Shown here one piece after another: positions 1 through 11,760 of a DNA stretch of 64,000 bases. The stretch is taken from assembly GCA_018524725.1 (NCBI GenBank), contig JAEUWP010000259.1:62001-126000 (forward strand), given 5' to 3'. Both the position numbers and the translations under genes were made by a program. Every line of letters begins with the position of its first letter. Positions within the stretch are counted from its first letter, which is position 1. A model generated the notes under the pieces. It ran no database searches, was not told the origin of the DNA, and saw only the letters and a program-made list of their open reading frames with translations. Source of the stretch: Podaxis mareebaensis (lineage: Eukaryota; Basidiomycota; Agaricomycetes; Agaricales; Agaricaceae).

Positions 1-1812
1 TCCGTGGCCTCCCGGAAGAGTCATTTGGCCGAACAGGATCCTTGAGCTTCTATCAGCCTAAAGCCGACGGGATTTGCCTGGTCTGCTAATAGGTCGTTCT
101 TTTTTACCGGCCATCTGCTTTTAGCCCCGCAGTACTTATTCAAGCACATCAACTTCTTAACAACCTCCAGCCAACTTTCGATTCGGCTGAAATCCGCGAT
201 CAATTTTCAGCCCCAATTCAAGGCCTAATTATGGTCATTGTCCGAACAGTTAAGACACCGGGGTACCACCTCTGTAGAACGTGGATGCAAGTATAAGTGT
301 GTATGCTAAGAAATCGTCCTCTGCATTGACAAGCGTCGTTCCGTTTGCGTTTGTGCTTAGCCCATGATGCAAGTGGTACGCATTTATGGAAGGGCTCTGA
401 GTTGCCGTCCCTTCTAAACGCCATCATCTTGTTAAGCCGGCGAGGCAGTTCTCAGGCCGCGGCTTTGGAACTCACAGCCTCTCCCTACACCATGTAGCTC
501 ACATTTCTATTTTAACTTCTCGGATACTAGCGCTTTGCGTCATTGAATAGAATTATCCTTCGGCTATCATTCGTCCGGTTATTATGTGAGTAGAACGTAT
601 TCTGAAAGATATGAGATAAAACATGCCTTTCCAATACGATACCACATACTTGCTATCGTTGATGGTGTAGTTGAAAGCTTTTTGAGTTGCAACGATCTAC
701 TCCTTTATATATTCCACCCATAGCCGTTAAACTCTGCCATGACTTTAATGTATGTTCCAGTTACTGAATTAGCGCTTGTATCCCTCCAGGAATAAGGGTT
801 CTTTTATAGCCCGATCAAGGATATCAGTCTGAAAAAGACTTTTGGCCACTGCATTCGCCCAAATTCTGATGCTTAACCCACGGAACTCTGTATATATTTT
901 TCACAGACCGCCTCTTTTTGCCGCCCAGAGTCCATACTTTAATAAAGCCAAGTTTATGTTCCGTCAACTGCGCTGTACGTCACAGGAGTTATGAGCAAGT
1001 ATGTGGAAATGTGAGGGGGCATCGAAAGGAGGGCATAGCGTAAAACATCCAAACTGATCGGCAACCATACTATCGATTTCATCGGGTCAGCAACACCTTT
1101 CAGATCCTCACGGAACCTGCACGCTGATCTCAATTCATTTGACTTCTCGTATGTTCGAAGTCTCGCCTCTGAAGTACAGTACGAGAGACTTTCTCGTAAT
1201 ACATGACGAGAGTCTCGGGAGGACAGGTTCTTGGTACAATAATGAACTTGTATACTCTCACGTGCATGGTTAGAGTGTGACGTCTCAGCCTTTATCGACC
1301 CAAGAGGATCCTTTATGTAATAACAAGTAATGAAAGAGTTAAGGAAATAGGCTAAATATGTATTTTCCTACACAGGAAACTCATTTGAGCAAACCTTTCA
1401 AGAACCGTTATGAAGGAGCGTGCTGTGCTGCTTGGCTGATTAATGTAGTGCTCGTTCTGGATCGCGATGGTGCAACATTCCATAAACTGTCGAAATTTTC
1501 TCAGAAGAATAGTGCTCGAACGCTCGTTGCTATTCCCCACACCGCTTGAGACAACATCGCCCTGTGATCGGCTTCTGTCACGTTCAAGCTTCGATGGACG
1601 TTTCTATATTTATCCATTCTGTTCCCTTACGAAAGCAAAGACCGTGAGCGGACAATCGAGTTCCCGTCGTGGACCAGTCCCTTTCCTGATATGAACACCC
1701 ATAATTGACAGTGACAACAATTATAAATCTGTCAATGCAGGGCGGTCCATGATCACCTCTCCCCTCATTTCATATCCCTCTCCATTGCTTCAATAGCTGA
1801 GTCCAACAAATC
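1..1812. other. No recognisable gene
   Basis: Only short ORFs (up to about 75 codons) with no family resemblance on either strand. A TATA-like stretch (attataaat) near 1719-1727 and a pyrimidine-rich run just before 1813 look like the promoter of the downstream membrane-protein gene. A near-perfect inverted repeat lies around 1183-1217. I see nothing else. Confidence 0.5.
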
Positions 1813-4027
1813 ATGGAATCCAGACATGGTGGAGATACCTTGGCCGCACCTTTTGTAGGGTTTGTCGTTGGGGCAGTGTATGTATATCCTCACACAGTCG
1901 ATATCATAACTAGGCAAACCGCTCACGTTGTACAGGCTTTTTGGTATAACGATCCTTCAGTCATTCCAGTACTTTCTGCATTGTCACAAGGACCCTTTGT
2001 TCTGCAAACTCAAGGTATATGTTCAGTACCTTCCCACGCCCACCAAGTTGCTTATGCGGTGACAATAACAGGTGGCTGCTGTCTGGTGTGCTCCGAATTA
2101 TTCTCTCACCGCTGAACCGACCCCTCCTCAACCTCCTTATGTAGCATGCTCGATCTGCTTCACTTCGTGTTCGCCTCGGACGTGATGTACACATTCCTCA
2201 TCTCAAACTTTGGGGTTGCAGAAGCCTCAGGAAAGAACACCTGGTTCGTTAAAATCCTCATTCTACTACTCATCACCACTGAAAGCGGGTCTTCATCCAG
2301 GAGCTTTAAGGTAATAAAGGCACTATTCAAGCTAGAGGTTCTGCTAACAAATCCATTTGCTTCAGGCGCTGGGAACGACAGAGGCAAGCAGCCTGTCTTC
2401 TCAGTTCTTCTTTGATTGACCGATATTACCGTTGTCTATCAGACCGCACTCATCATTCTCGTGCAGTTGTGAGTTCACATGCCCCTATGGATGCGACTAG
2501 GACTAAAAAGTCAATCGGTTGATGATCGTAAACAAGTATCTATCTCGAACGGATATACACGCGTATGTGTCGTTGTTCTTTCATAAGTTCTACGGATCTA
2601 ATCTCGACTTCGTGATGAACAGTCTCCAATATACCCACACTGAGTGGGAATGGGTTTTCGAGATTGGTCAAGGTAAGGATGAACTTCTCACGACTCGGGT
2701 AAATGCTCATCAATTCCATCGGTACGTTGTAGATCGTAATATATTTGGTTGCAGTATCTGCAATCGGTGAGTATCTTTATTGGCGATTCGGGTTACTAGT
2801 TTAGATGGGAAATTTATGCATTGATTGTTATAGGTGTCGGGGCAGGTATGAATGGATGTCCTTGTTATCTGTTTCCGGGGACTAACTATGCATACCCTGG
2901 CCAGTAATCTGTTATAAATTGTAAGTGCGCGTGATATGGTTCCAATCCGGGGTCAAGCTGAAGTAGGATCACAGACAGAAAGTCAAAGTCATCCTAAGCT
3001 TGGATAGAGAGTCGGAAGTGCGCTCCAAGGTTTACCTACCCTTTCCGGGCATCACTAACTGTTTGATTTAGTGGGGGGTTTACCTTGGCTTTGGCTCAAC
3101 AGCAGCCATTGACACCCTCATCGCTGCTATGATGTGCTTCGTGTTATACAAGAACAAGATCGATGTTGGAGTCAACTATATCAGCCAGCGGAGTGATAGG
3201 GTAATATCAAATGTGATTGTGTATGTTCTGGCTAGCGGGCTTATAACAAGGTTAGTAGTAATACTTGTTCGGAGGACGCTCTTACTTACCCCTCCGTGGT
3301 AGCTTCGCTTCAATTTTGGTCATTATTCTGGTGTGTTTCAAATATTCTGTGGTTTCTTGATATGCTAATTCTCTACCAAGTATATAGCACGCCCCAACTC
3401 ACTTTTCTATATCAGTGTGATGTTCTCAGTACCGAGATGTAAGTATTGCGCTGTTTCTTTCAGGCTTCTGGGTATCTGATGCCCCTCATAGTATACGCTA
3501 ACTCGGTCCTCGCTATGTGAGCCAACTTTGCATCCCAATTTTACAGAAATTCATATGACACATCAGGCTCAACATTCGGAGACGACTCAACACCGACCTC
3601 ATGGCCAGTATAGATCTCAAGCCAGTGAGTGAGATTGTCTTCGATAGGGTAACTCCAGCGCCATCCATGCGGGCACGGAGCCGACGGCATGCTACAAACA
3701 TTGATACATTGGTTACGGGGAGACCCATGACCTCTCCTTCGGATACCGAGTCCGATTATGACGCTGAAGCGCAAAATCAGAACCTCAATGCGCGGAGGGA
3801 CATAGACCTCTATTCGCCATACTACAGTCCCTTGGAAGCGAGGAAGCAAATGGGCGTGTTTTTACAGGTGCAGGAGCCTGAAGATATGAGTGGAAAGAGT
3901 TGGATAGGATTTTGGAAAGGTTTGCATTGGATCATCTTTTGGGTAGTGATGATCTTACTGACGTCCTGTTCCAGCTCAGCAACGGGCATGGTTTGGCTGG
4001 CCTATTGATAGACGGTCCTCTCTGTAG
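1813..4027 (+). CDS. DUF6534-type multi-pass membrane protein, copy 1
   Basis: Multi-exon gene for a polytopic membrane protein of the family common in Agaricomycetes (DUF6534); its biochemical function is unknown. The product starts MESRHGGDTLAAPF and splices into LFGITILQSFQYF, VAAVC/MLDLLHF, MYTFLISNFG, NTWSFKALGTTE, ALIILVQFIYLERIYTRM and NIPTLSG. A later block (about 3071-3250) reads WGVYLGFGSTAAIDTLIAAM, with further hydrophobic segments and LNIRRRL near the cytosolic tail. The last exon (from about 3976) gives AWFGWPIDRRSSL-stop. Exons read: 1813-1877, 1936-2014, 2072-2085, 2145-2243, 2301-2310, 2366-2383, 2443-2468, 2537-2568, 2623-2672, then several more to 4027; phases agree at every junction checked. 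The intron at 2384-2442 begins GC instead of GT. The same plan is found in copy 2 at 41343. Exons between 2672 and 3070 were not resolved in detail. Confidence 0.8.
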
Positions 4028-4830
4028 GCTGCCACCCGTTTTTCCTTTCTTGGTATTTCATTCGTCTGTGTAATTGAACCTCATCATCGGCTGTGTGTAC
4101 TATTACTAGGTGTAAACATACTATCGCACCAAGTCTAATTTTCACTGAGGTGCTTCACCTGTATGTTATCAAGGCAATCGGATTTCTGATCTCCCCGACA
4201 CCTTTGTTGTCGTTACTCCAAACCATGTCTTTCCCCGTTCGACACCTCCGTGGTGCAATGGCCCACATGTAACGGGTGGCACGTCTCGCCCACTCTGTGA
4301 GCCCCATTCCACTTCACGTGTTTAATCGTAAAGAAAGCCCGATATTGTCGCATTGACTCGTGTTGCGAGGAGTACTGGCGATATGTGTGACGTCATCTAT
4401 CCTCGGGCCCGACCTTGGAATTATACATTTCGTAGGTGGATATCTTAGATGGTCGGGAAGGTAGGCGACCGACTGATCTAAACGACCGCATTATTAAGGG
4501 GCTTGAAGGATTTCATGATGATTTGGTAGTAACCATGCGTTCCAAACGTGCGATTCGTAGATGACGGAGAGTTAGCGGCACCTGCTTCAAGATTGGTCTG
4601 TTGTTCCGACGTTAGGTTGAGAAAGATTGGGGGCCTAGGGGAACGGTGGCCAAATTGACAACGTTTTTTGGGAGGTCCCCAATGAAGCGTTGTGGTGGTT
4701 ATTCCACTCGTATATTATACGGAAGACAAGCGAGTAATTCGGTGGCATTGCTTCATCGGAAATGATTTGTTATGCTGATGGTATTGTAGTGACGCGAACG
4801 TGAGAAACATAGACTTTATCATTAACCTCG
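4028..4830. other. Intergenic region upstream of importin-like gene
   Basis: No gene read on either strand. The region separates two co-directional genes and must hold the terminator of the first and the promoter of the second. I see no clear motif in it. Confidence 0.5.
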
Positions 4831-7800
4831 ATGATTGACACGAGCTTTCTGCCGTCGCTGCAGCAGTCAGACATCCACCAAGCCATCCAAGTCAGTCGAC
4901 ACCGAAATGCATCCATGAGTCCCATCTGAGTTCTCCCCAGCTCATCCTCCAAGCCTACGCTCCCCCCTCTCCACTCACGTCCCCGGATGATCTCAAACGA
5001 CTCCAGCACGAGCTCTTCGAAATACAGAAGAGACCAGAGGCATGGGGCCTTGTAATTCCGCTACTGGAACATGCGGATCAGAATGTCCAGTTCTTTGGAG
5101 CACATACTGCCCAGGTCAAAATTGCTAGAGACTGGTATGTCTGATTGCATTTAGAGCAGGTGCAAATGTTGACTCTTGACCAGGGAATTTTTTCCGAAGG
5201 AGCATGCAGAGACTCTACGAGACCTCATGGTCCAATTGACTGCTCATTCCGTTGCTACGGGACGTAGCAAGTTCATTCTACGAAAGCTGTTTGTAGCGGT
5301 AAGTCCCCCGTCATTCCCTGAGACATATCGACTAAGCTCACGTTCTCGATCATCAGCTCACATCGTTAGCACTGAAACTAGTGCCAGGACATCCAACGCG
5401 TTGGTCAGATTGGATAATGGCCTGTGTGACCATGTTCTCAGGACGTGGCGCTCCAACTGAACATATTCACGATTTTTTGGCGATTGTCGCTGAGGAAGTG
5501 CCAAATGCGGATTTACTTGGGCCCAGCAAGTACGTCTCCAACATCTAAACACATCAATTTTTCTACAGTCCGGAACACTGATAGGAACGCGCGTCTAGAG
5601 TCCAAATGTCGCAGTCACTTATGGATGCAGTCCCTATGGTGGCCCAGGCCATCACATCCTCGATTTTACCTACTTCCCCTCCGCAACACATTCAATCGGC
5701 CCTCCGCTGTCTCCAGGCATGGATGACCATCTTCCCGACCAAGTAACGTCCACACGTCTCAATTCTCACAAACGCTAATCCCATTTCTCCAGTGAACTCA
5801 CGCCCCTTATACCCATGCTCATCTCCCTCCTCAATCCAGCAGCCGAGGAAGCCTTCATCGCGGCATCAGATGCCCTCCAGGAAATCTTATCCAAATCCGC
5901 ACTTTCAGACGGCTCCGGAACGCGTACTCTCACTGAACCTCTCCTCTTCTGGCTTGATCGCGTCGGAACAGTCATCGTTCGCGAGGTGGTCTCATCCGGA
6001 GACGTCTCGCCCATTGCACGTTCGACGTGCAAACTGATCGTAGCATTGGGCGATCACTCCACGTCATATCTTGCAGCAAATGTCGCTTCTCGTGTTGTTA
6101 CCTCAATCAACGTCCCACCTTCGCTGCAAGTGGAACTGCAACCTGGTCAGGTACCATCACAGGGCCAACGAGCTCAGATAGCGAAATCCCACCTCGTGCA
6201 TTCGTTCCTTCGGCTTATGTTGGCGTTCACCGGTCTTCCAGGGTATTTTGGTGTTGATGAGGATGAGAGTGAGATGACGTTGGGATTTTGGTACTTGTTC
6301 CAAGAGGCTCTTTGGGGGACGGAGTATCACGTTGAGGATGGTGAGGGTGACGTTGGAGAGTTTGCTGAACCTGTTTCTGGGGGAGATGCACGGGAGAAGG
6401 AGCAGGTTAGGGTTGCGAAAGCGGTGTATATTGAACTTGTGCAGGTGTTGAGGAGGAAGGTAGCGTTTCCGCCTCAAGGTTCTGGATGGAGTAAAGGTGA
6501 GCACTAATGATAGTTTCTAGTGTTGAGTTAATATTTATCGGTCTATAGACCAGGTTGATAAATTCCAAGTGTGAGAGCCATATGAACATGATGTTATGGG
6601 TGGAATTAACGTTTTGATGCAGGTACCGGAGGGACGTAGGTGACACCTTAATCAATGCGTAAGCTTCTTTATCTTCTTTGTCTCCGAGAGCGCTGAAAAC
6701 CATATTCCAGATACTATGTTTTGCGGGAGGATATGCTCGGGTATTACATCAACGACCTCGTGCAACGGCTGAACACCAGAAGGGACGAGGATGGGTGGCA
6801 GGTAGGTCATCGTCACATGCCCACGAGGCACGTCCAAAATGATATGTTGCGTAGGACATAGAAGCCACGTTACACTGTATAATGTCGATCCAAGAAGCAA
6901 TCGACCTAACCGGGAACTCACCCCATCTCCCTCGTTTATTCGGTCCTGAAATCCTTGGGCGATTACCTCAGACAGGCCAACCCAGAGTCCGGAGGACCAT
7001 GCTAGGTGTTATTGGTGTGCAGCCCTTCATACCCCCATTATATCATTTGCTCATTGTCAAGCACAGGCGCATACTCGTCCTGGTTCGCGAACCTCCCAAA
7101 TCCTTCCCATCCACCCTCATCGACAGCGACGCCAGCGCTAACACCTACTGCTACACCTATAGCTTTACCATCCTTCTCAGATTCGTTCCAGCAGTCATTC
7201 CAACCCCAACAACTACAGCCCGCACAGCATCAAACACAGGCTCAAGCCCTGCTTCTGTCAGCACTCTCTTATGTGGTCAATGCGTTACCGAATCAGGCTC
7301 TATGTTTACAAGCTGGTGTTGCGTTAAGGAACTTGTGTGACTCCAACAGGAAGGCTTTGGCACCACATATTGCAGCGTTTGGGGAATTGCATAGCGGATT
7401 GGGAAGCGTTCCCGTAAGCACTGTTTCTTCTCCTATTCAAGGCCCGAGTAGAGCTAAATGCGTTGAATAGGACTCTGAAAAGGGCAAGGTTTTGCAGTCC
7501 ATTGCAAGTGTGGTACAGGCTCTCCCGCCTGAGCAGGAGATCCCTCCCCTTGAGGTGAATGATAGTTATATGCACGCATATAGCTGGCGCTGATGACGAT
7601 CTAGGCAATTGTAAACCCAATTGTGCAAAAGCTAGCAGAGGCTCTCCAGTCGGCTGCATCAGTGCGTCTTCCAAACTCTCCAAGAATGCCTTTCACCTAA
7701 CGTGTGATACAACCAGCTACCAGACGAAGCTCGAGCGCTAGCGATTCTTCAGCTCGAAATCCTCTCCGGTGTTGCGAAAGGCTTAACCCACACCACAGAA

Positions 7801-9217
7801 GGATTGATCGAAGGCGAGCTCGAACCAGCCGAGTTGGAGAAGATAAATATTGCAAGGGAGGATGCGAGGATGGTCAAGTTACGAGAGGCAGTGTTCGGTG
7901 TCGTGAGGAATGTTGTGGAAATTTGGAGTGCTGACGCGGGTGTCGGACATGTATGTTCCTTCAACTGCTTTCCTTTCCTCGTTCGTGAACTAGTCCCTAA
8001 CATGATGTATACAGGCGTTAAGCGATCTCTTCAAATCAATAACCTCCTTGCCGACTGATATTACACTGATCTCTCTGCCTGCTGGTCCACTCCTGGAACT
8101 CGTGTGTATGGCAATCCAGCGTCAGGTCACAGCTGCGTGGATCTCGTTAGCGACCATCTTGATTGCACAGCTGAACCCGCCCGTGTTCGCACTCTCACTC
8201 AAACCGGGACCGAAACCCGAGGCGGAGGCAGTTGTGAGAGAGGCGTTACCGGTGTTGTTGAGAGCCGTCCTAGGGATGATGGGAATAGCGGGTGCTATGG
8301 AGAGTGTGAGTGGTTCCAGTTCGATTCTGTTTCTTGTTTTGACCTTCGTTTTTCGTGCTGGATGATCATGACCCCTGATGACTGTTGTATGTTTGCCGAT
8401 AGAACCCAGACATTGTGCAAGAATTCTTCGTGTGTATGGACCGGGTGAGTTCATGTCTTCGGTTGCTCAAGCTACCGCCCTGCTAACAGTTCTCGTTCTG
8501 GATAGGTAGCGCAAGACTTTACGCAGCAGTTTTATCAGCTACCCGAGGGTGCACTTGATGCCCTTATGCAATGCGCAATTACTGCTCTAAGTTTACAAGA
8601 ACGTTATTCCTTAGTCGCAGCTAGTAATTTCTTGGTGCGCATACACCGGCCCTGACATATCGCATTGCGTTAACGTGTTCTTCTCCTGAGCAGTCAACGC
8701 TCATCCACCGAAGTGCTCTCACAGATGAACTAATGCCACACAAATGTGCCCTAGTCGCACGTCATGGTCGGGCACTTATGCGTGCCGTCTTACAAGGGTT
8801 TGCCGGCGTTGCTCCTCGGAGTGTCGTGCCCAACTTGATTGAAGTCCTGGGAACGCTTATGAGCCGTGCCGGAACACGCGTCGAGACGAACGACTCAGGG
8901 ACGGCAAGTGAGTGGATGAAGGAGGTTATATTTTCTGTGAGTAAATGGTCGAAACTTAGTGTCTTGAAAAAAACGTTGACCTTGTGATTTTAGCCCGATT
9001 TTATACCAAGCAAAGCAACGATGGAGGACAAAGAGAAGTTCGTCAAAGGTATTGTTGGGTGCGCCACTCTCCTGTTCCTCTCATCTAGAGCAACTTTCTT
9101 AAGGTCGATTGTAGGTCACGCTCACTCAAAAGAACCAGGGACGCTGCCAATCAGTTCACATTGGTTGCGAGAGGGTTGGAGGGATCGAACTTTGGTTATG
9201 CTTCTGTCACGATGTAA
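4831..9217 (+). CDS. Importin-13-like beta-karyopherin
   Basis: Nuclear transport receptor of the importin-13/transportin-3 type, a superhelix of HEAT repeats that carries cargo through the nuclear pore under control of Ran-GTP. Start ATG 4831 gives MIDTSFLPSLQQSDIHQAIQ; a first intron (about 4886-4940) leads to LILQAYAPP and then FFGAHTAQVKIARDW, the N-terminal pattern of the family. The exon at 5815-6496 contains FTGLPGYFGVDEDESEMTLG followed by FWYLFQEALW, which matches the importin-13 signature region. Small exons give KFQVYRRDVGDTLINAYY. The C-terminus reads TRDAANQFTLVARGLEG and ends FGYASVTM-stop at 9217, the family's usual closing motif. About a dozen introns; length roughly 1,000 aa as in the family. 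An insertion rich in Pro, Thr and Gln (about 7100-7250) is unusual. No broken exon was found. Confidence 0.88.
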
Positions 9218-11760
9218 TTCGGAGAGGCGGCCTCTGAGGGAGACCGTAAAACGCGAGAGAAGCTGATCCAAATATATTACGCAGTAAGATATAGTAATAT
9301 AAATCTGTTCGAATTCTTCGTCATAGTGGGTTGATCAGGTGTTAAGGATGTGTAATCTTGCAGAGGACGACTAAGTAGGGATCACTAAGCCAAAGACCTA
9401 GATCCGGCTTGATTGACAAATTTGGGGAGAAGATACGACTCTTTTCATATCCTTCTTCGTCCAGCCGGCCATGAGGACGGAAGAAAATCACTACCGACTC
9501 ACCTCATTGGCGATACCATACACCATTCGAGGTACTTGCTGTTTCAGCGCTATCGTCGGATCCATCAAGGATGTATATGAGCAGGGATTAAAAAAGCTTA
9601 ATACGGCGTATCCTTGTGCCTGCCGTCCAGCCCTTGGGACTTGGATCGGGTTCACGCAAAGGGCTTTCAGATATGCTCGTGGTGTGTTAGGATTCCCGGG
9701 ATTGTAGGTGAGGGCGTTCCGAAAGGGAGTGTTCCGAGGAGGTCATCTGCCATCGCTTGTAGCATTACCTACTCCAGAACCATGCAATCACTAGAGATAT
9801 CACAGAACCGATTTGGTGGCATTGATTGAATGATTCTATCCTGGGATACGAATGCAGGATGGGTGTAGTCTTCTAGGACACCTAGACCCCTATACTTTTC
9901 TGACAGCATAGTGTGTAGACGTTGCCAACTAATTGCATCTGTACGACTTGAAGCTCAAGAGGGTGCTGGTATGCGTCGCCGGGGACAGTGAAAGGAGTGA
10001 GAATTGTTGTCCGAAGAACATTACCCGCCCTCGCGGGGCAGGTGCCCGATTAAGCGAGGTATCGAGGAATAGTGGCAACAAATCGATTGCAGTGAAACTG
10101 ATCCCGCTTCACCTTGAACATGACAGTCGCGCTGAAGATTTCGCGTCCGCAACAGTTGATCCCATACACGAAGAAGTGCCTGAGGCCATATGACATTAAA
10201 CCCGAGGATCATGATGGTCTTGGTGTATCATCCATTCAAGTCCGGGTAGACGTTTTGCTAGGGGGTGTTCGCATGAAGAGGCTGTATACACGGGGTCTGG
10301 TTATCGGAGGGATTGTTGAGGTTTCATGAATTAGACTTATGTTAAGATTGATGCTCTGAGAGAAACGAGATTGGCATTATAAATGGCCATTAGTTCCCTG
10401 CAGTTCTTAGACCACTCAGGGGGCGAGGATCATTATTATGCCTTTGATCGTATATCCCAGCGATGAAGTTAAACCAGGAGGTATTCAGACTTGAGGATTA
10501 TTATTCCTGTATCTGGTTTACCAAGGGCGCAGAAGTAGCGAGCCGTAACTCATAGAATGTGCTGTGTTTAAGTTCGGAGTGAAGTGCACCGCTGCAGACG
10601 ACCCGATATTATAACAACAGTCGCGCACCGTGGTCTGACCCACGCAGCTGCAGACCTGGACGAGATTCATTTCGAATGTGTCGAATGGGATGGGTGCTTG
10701 TCCTTGAAACGCCGCCCGGCTATACTCGTCAAACATTCTTGCGAGGGGTCGATGAGACAGTCGGGCAAGCCGATTTCTATTCAGAATAATCTCTTCAATA
10801 CGAAGGCATAAATTGTCTGAGGTTGAAACTCGGAGTCACCCACCGTGCATTCAATGAGAAATGCCTTGGAGTTGACGCCTGAAACATGCACACCTCAACA
10901 GTGTGCATACCCTTGCTGGTACAAGGTAGTTCGGACAACAGCGACCCTAAGACCTGGCGTTTGAACAGGACATGGCACTCAACGGCGTTTATCGACACAA
11001 GGGGGATAGCAGTCCAGACAACCCAAGGGCCATCTACCTTTGCCGAATAGCACCGATATCTGCTTGGTACTATCTTCGAGGCCTAACCTACGTGTACCGA
11101 GTCCACCTTCCGGGCATTGGATGGTCAATCGAGTGCTTTTGTCCAAGGAGCCGGATAGCCTTTGTCTAGGACATACGTTGTCTAGACAGCCGGGGCTGTG
11201 CCAGAGTAATCTATGGCGAGGATAGAAGTGCAGACGTCGTCGGATACGTCGCTTGTGCGTTGGAAGGCGGCTTCTTTTGTCAAAGAATTTTTTGTAACCC
11301 ACAATTGGGAGGAGACATTTCATAAATGCTCATAAACGAGAAACGTCCCATGCAGTGTCGCTCAGTGTCATCTTGGCGTTAATAGCAAGCGATTTCGGGT
11401 TGCCAGCAGAAGATACACAGCCAAGACCGTTCATTCTGTCAGTCCAAGTGGAGTAAGTTTAGTGCATTCACACCTTAGAGACAGCCACAATCGAGCTTTG
11501 TTCCAAGTTTCTCGTAATATGTGGACTGTGCGAGAGGTGTAATGGAGAGACGAGACTGTGGGGCTCGGGAGGAAGCGGCTGCTTTTGGCATAGTCCATTG
11601 AGCCACATGGACAATGGACTGCCTTCACACAGGCGTTTCCATATATCTTGCGGCATCGCGGGCCCTCCCACTGTTGTGGTTCGTGTGTAGAAACAATAAT
11701 AAACACGGCAATGATTTGTAACCCTAAGGACAACATCGCAAACTACGAGAGCCTCCATGA
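9218..11760. other. No readable gene; possible gene relic on the minus strand
   Basis: No model could be assembled. On the minus strand, stretches around 10736-10518 and 10998-10795 look protein-like (for example FDTFEMNLVQVCSCVGQTT) but sit in different frames, separated by stops, and match no family I recognise. They could be remains of a decayed gene or chance ORFs. The end near 11761 should hold the 3' region of the minus-strand membrane-protein gene. Confidence 0.35.

Noticed and set aside
1183..1217. Inverted repeat with GAGACTTTCTCGT and ACGAGAGTCTC arms as a terminator or operator
   Set aside because: Imperfect, isolated and not next to a readable gene; no role can be supported.
9471..10329. 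Plus-strand ORFs as exons of a gene
   Set aside because: They cannot be joined in one frame and show no recognisable domain.
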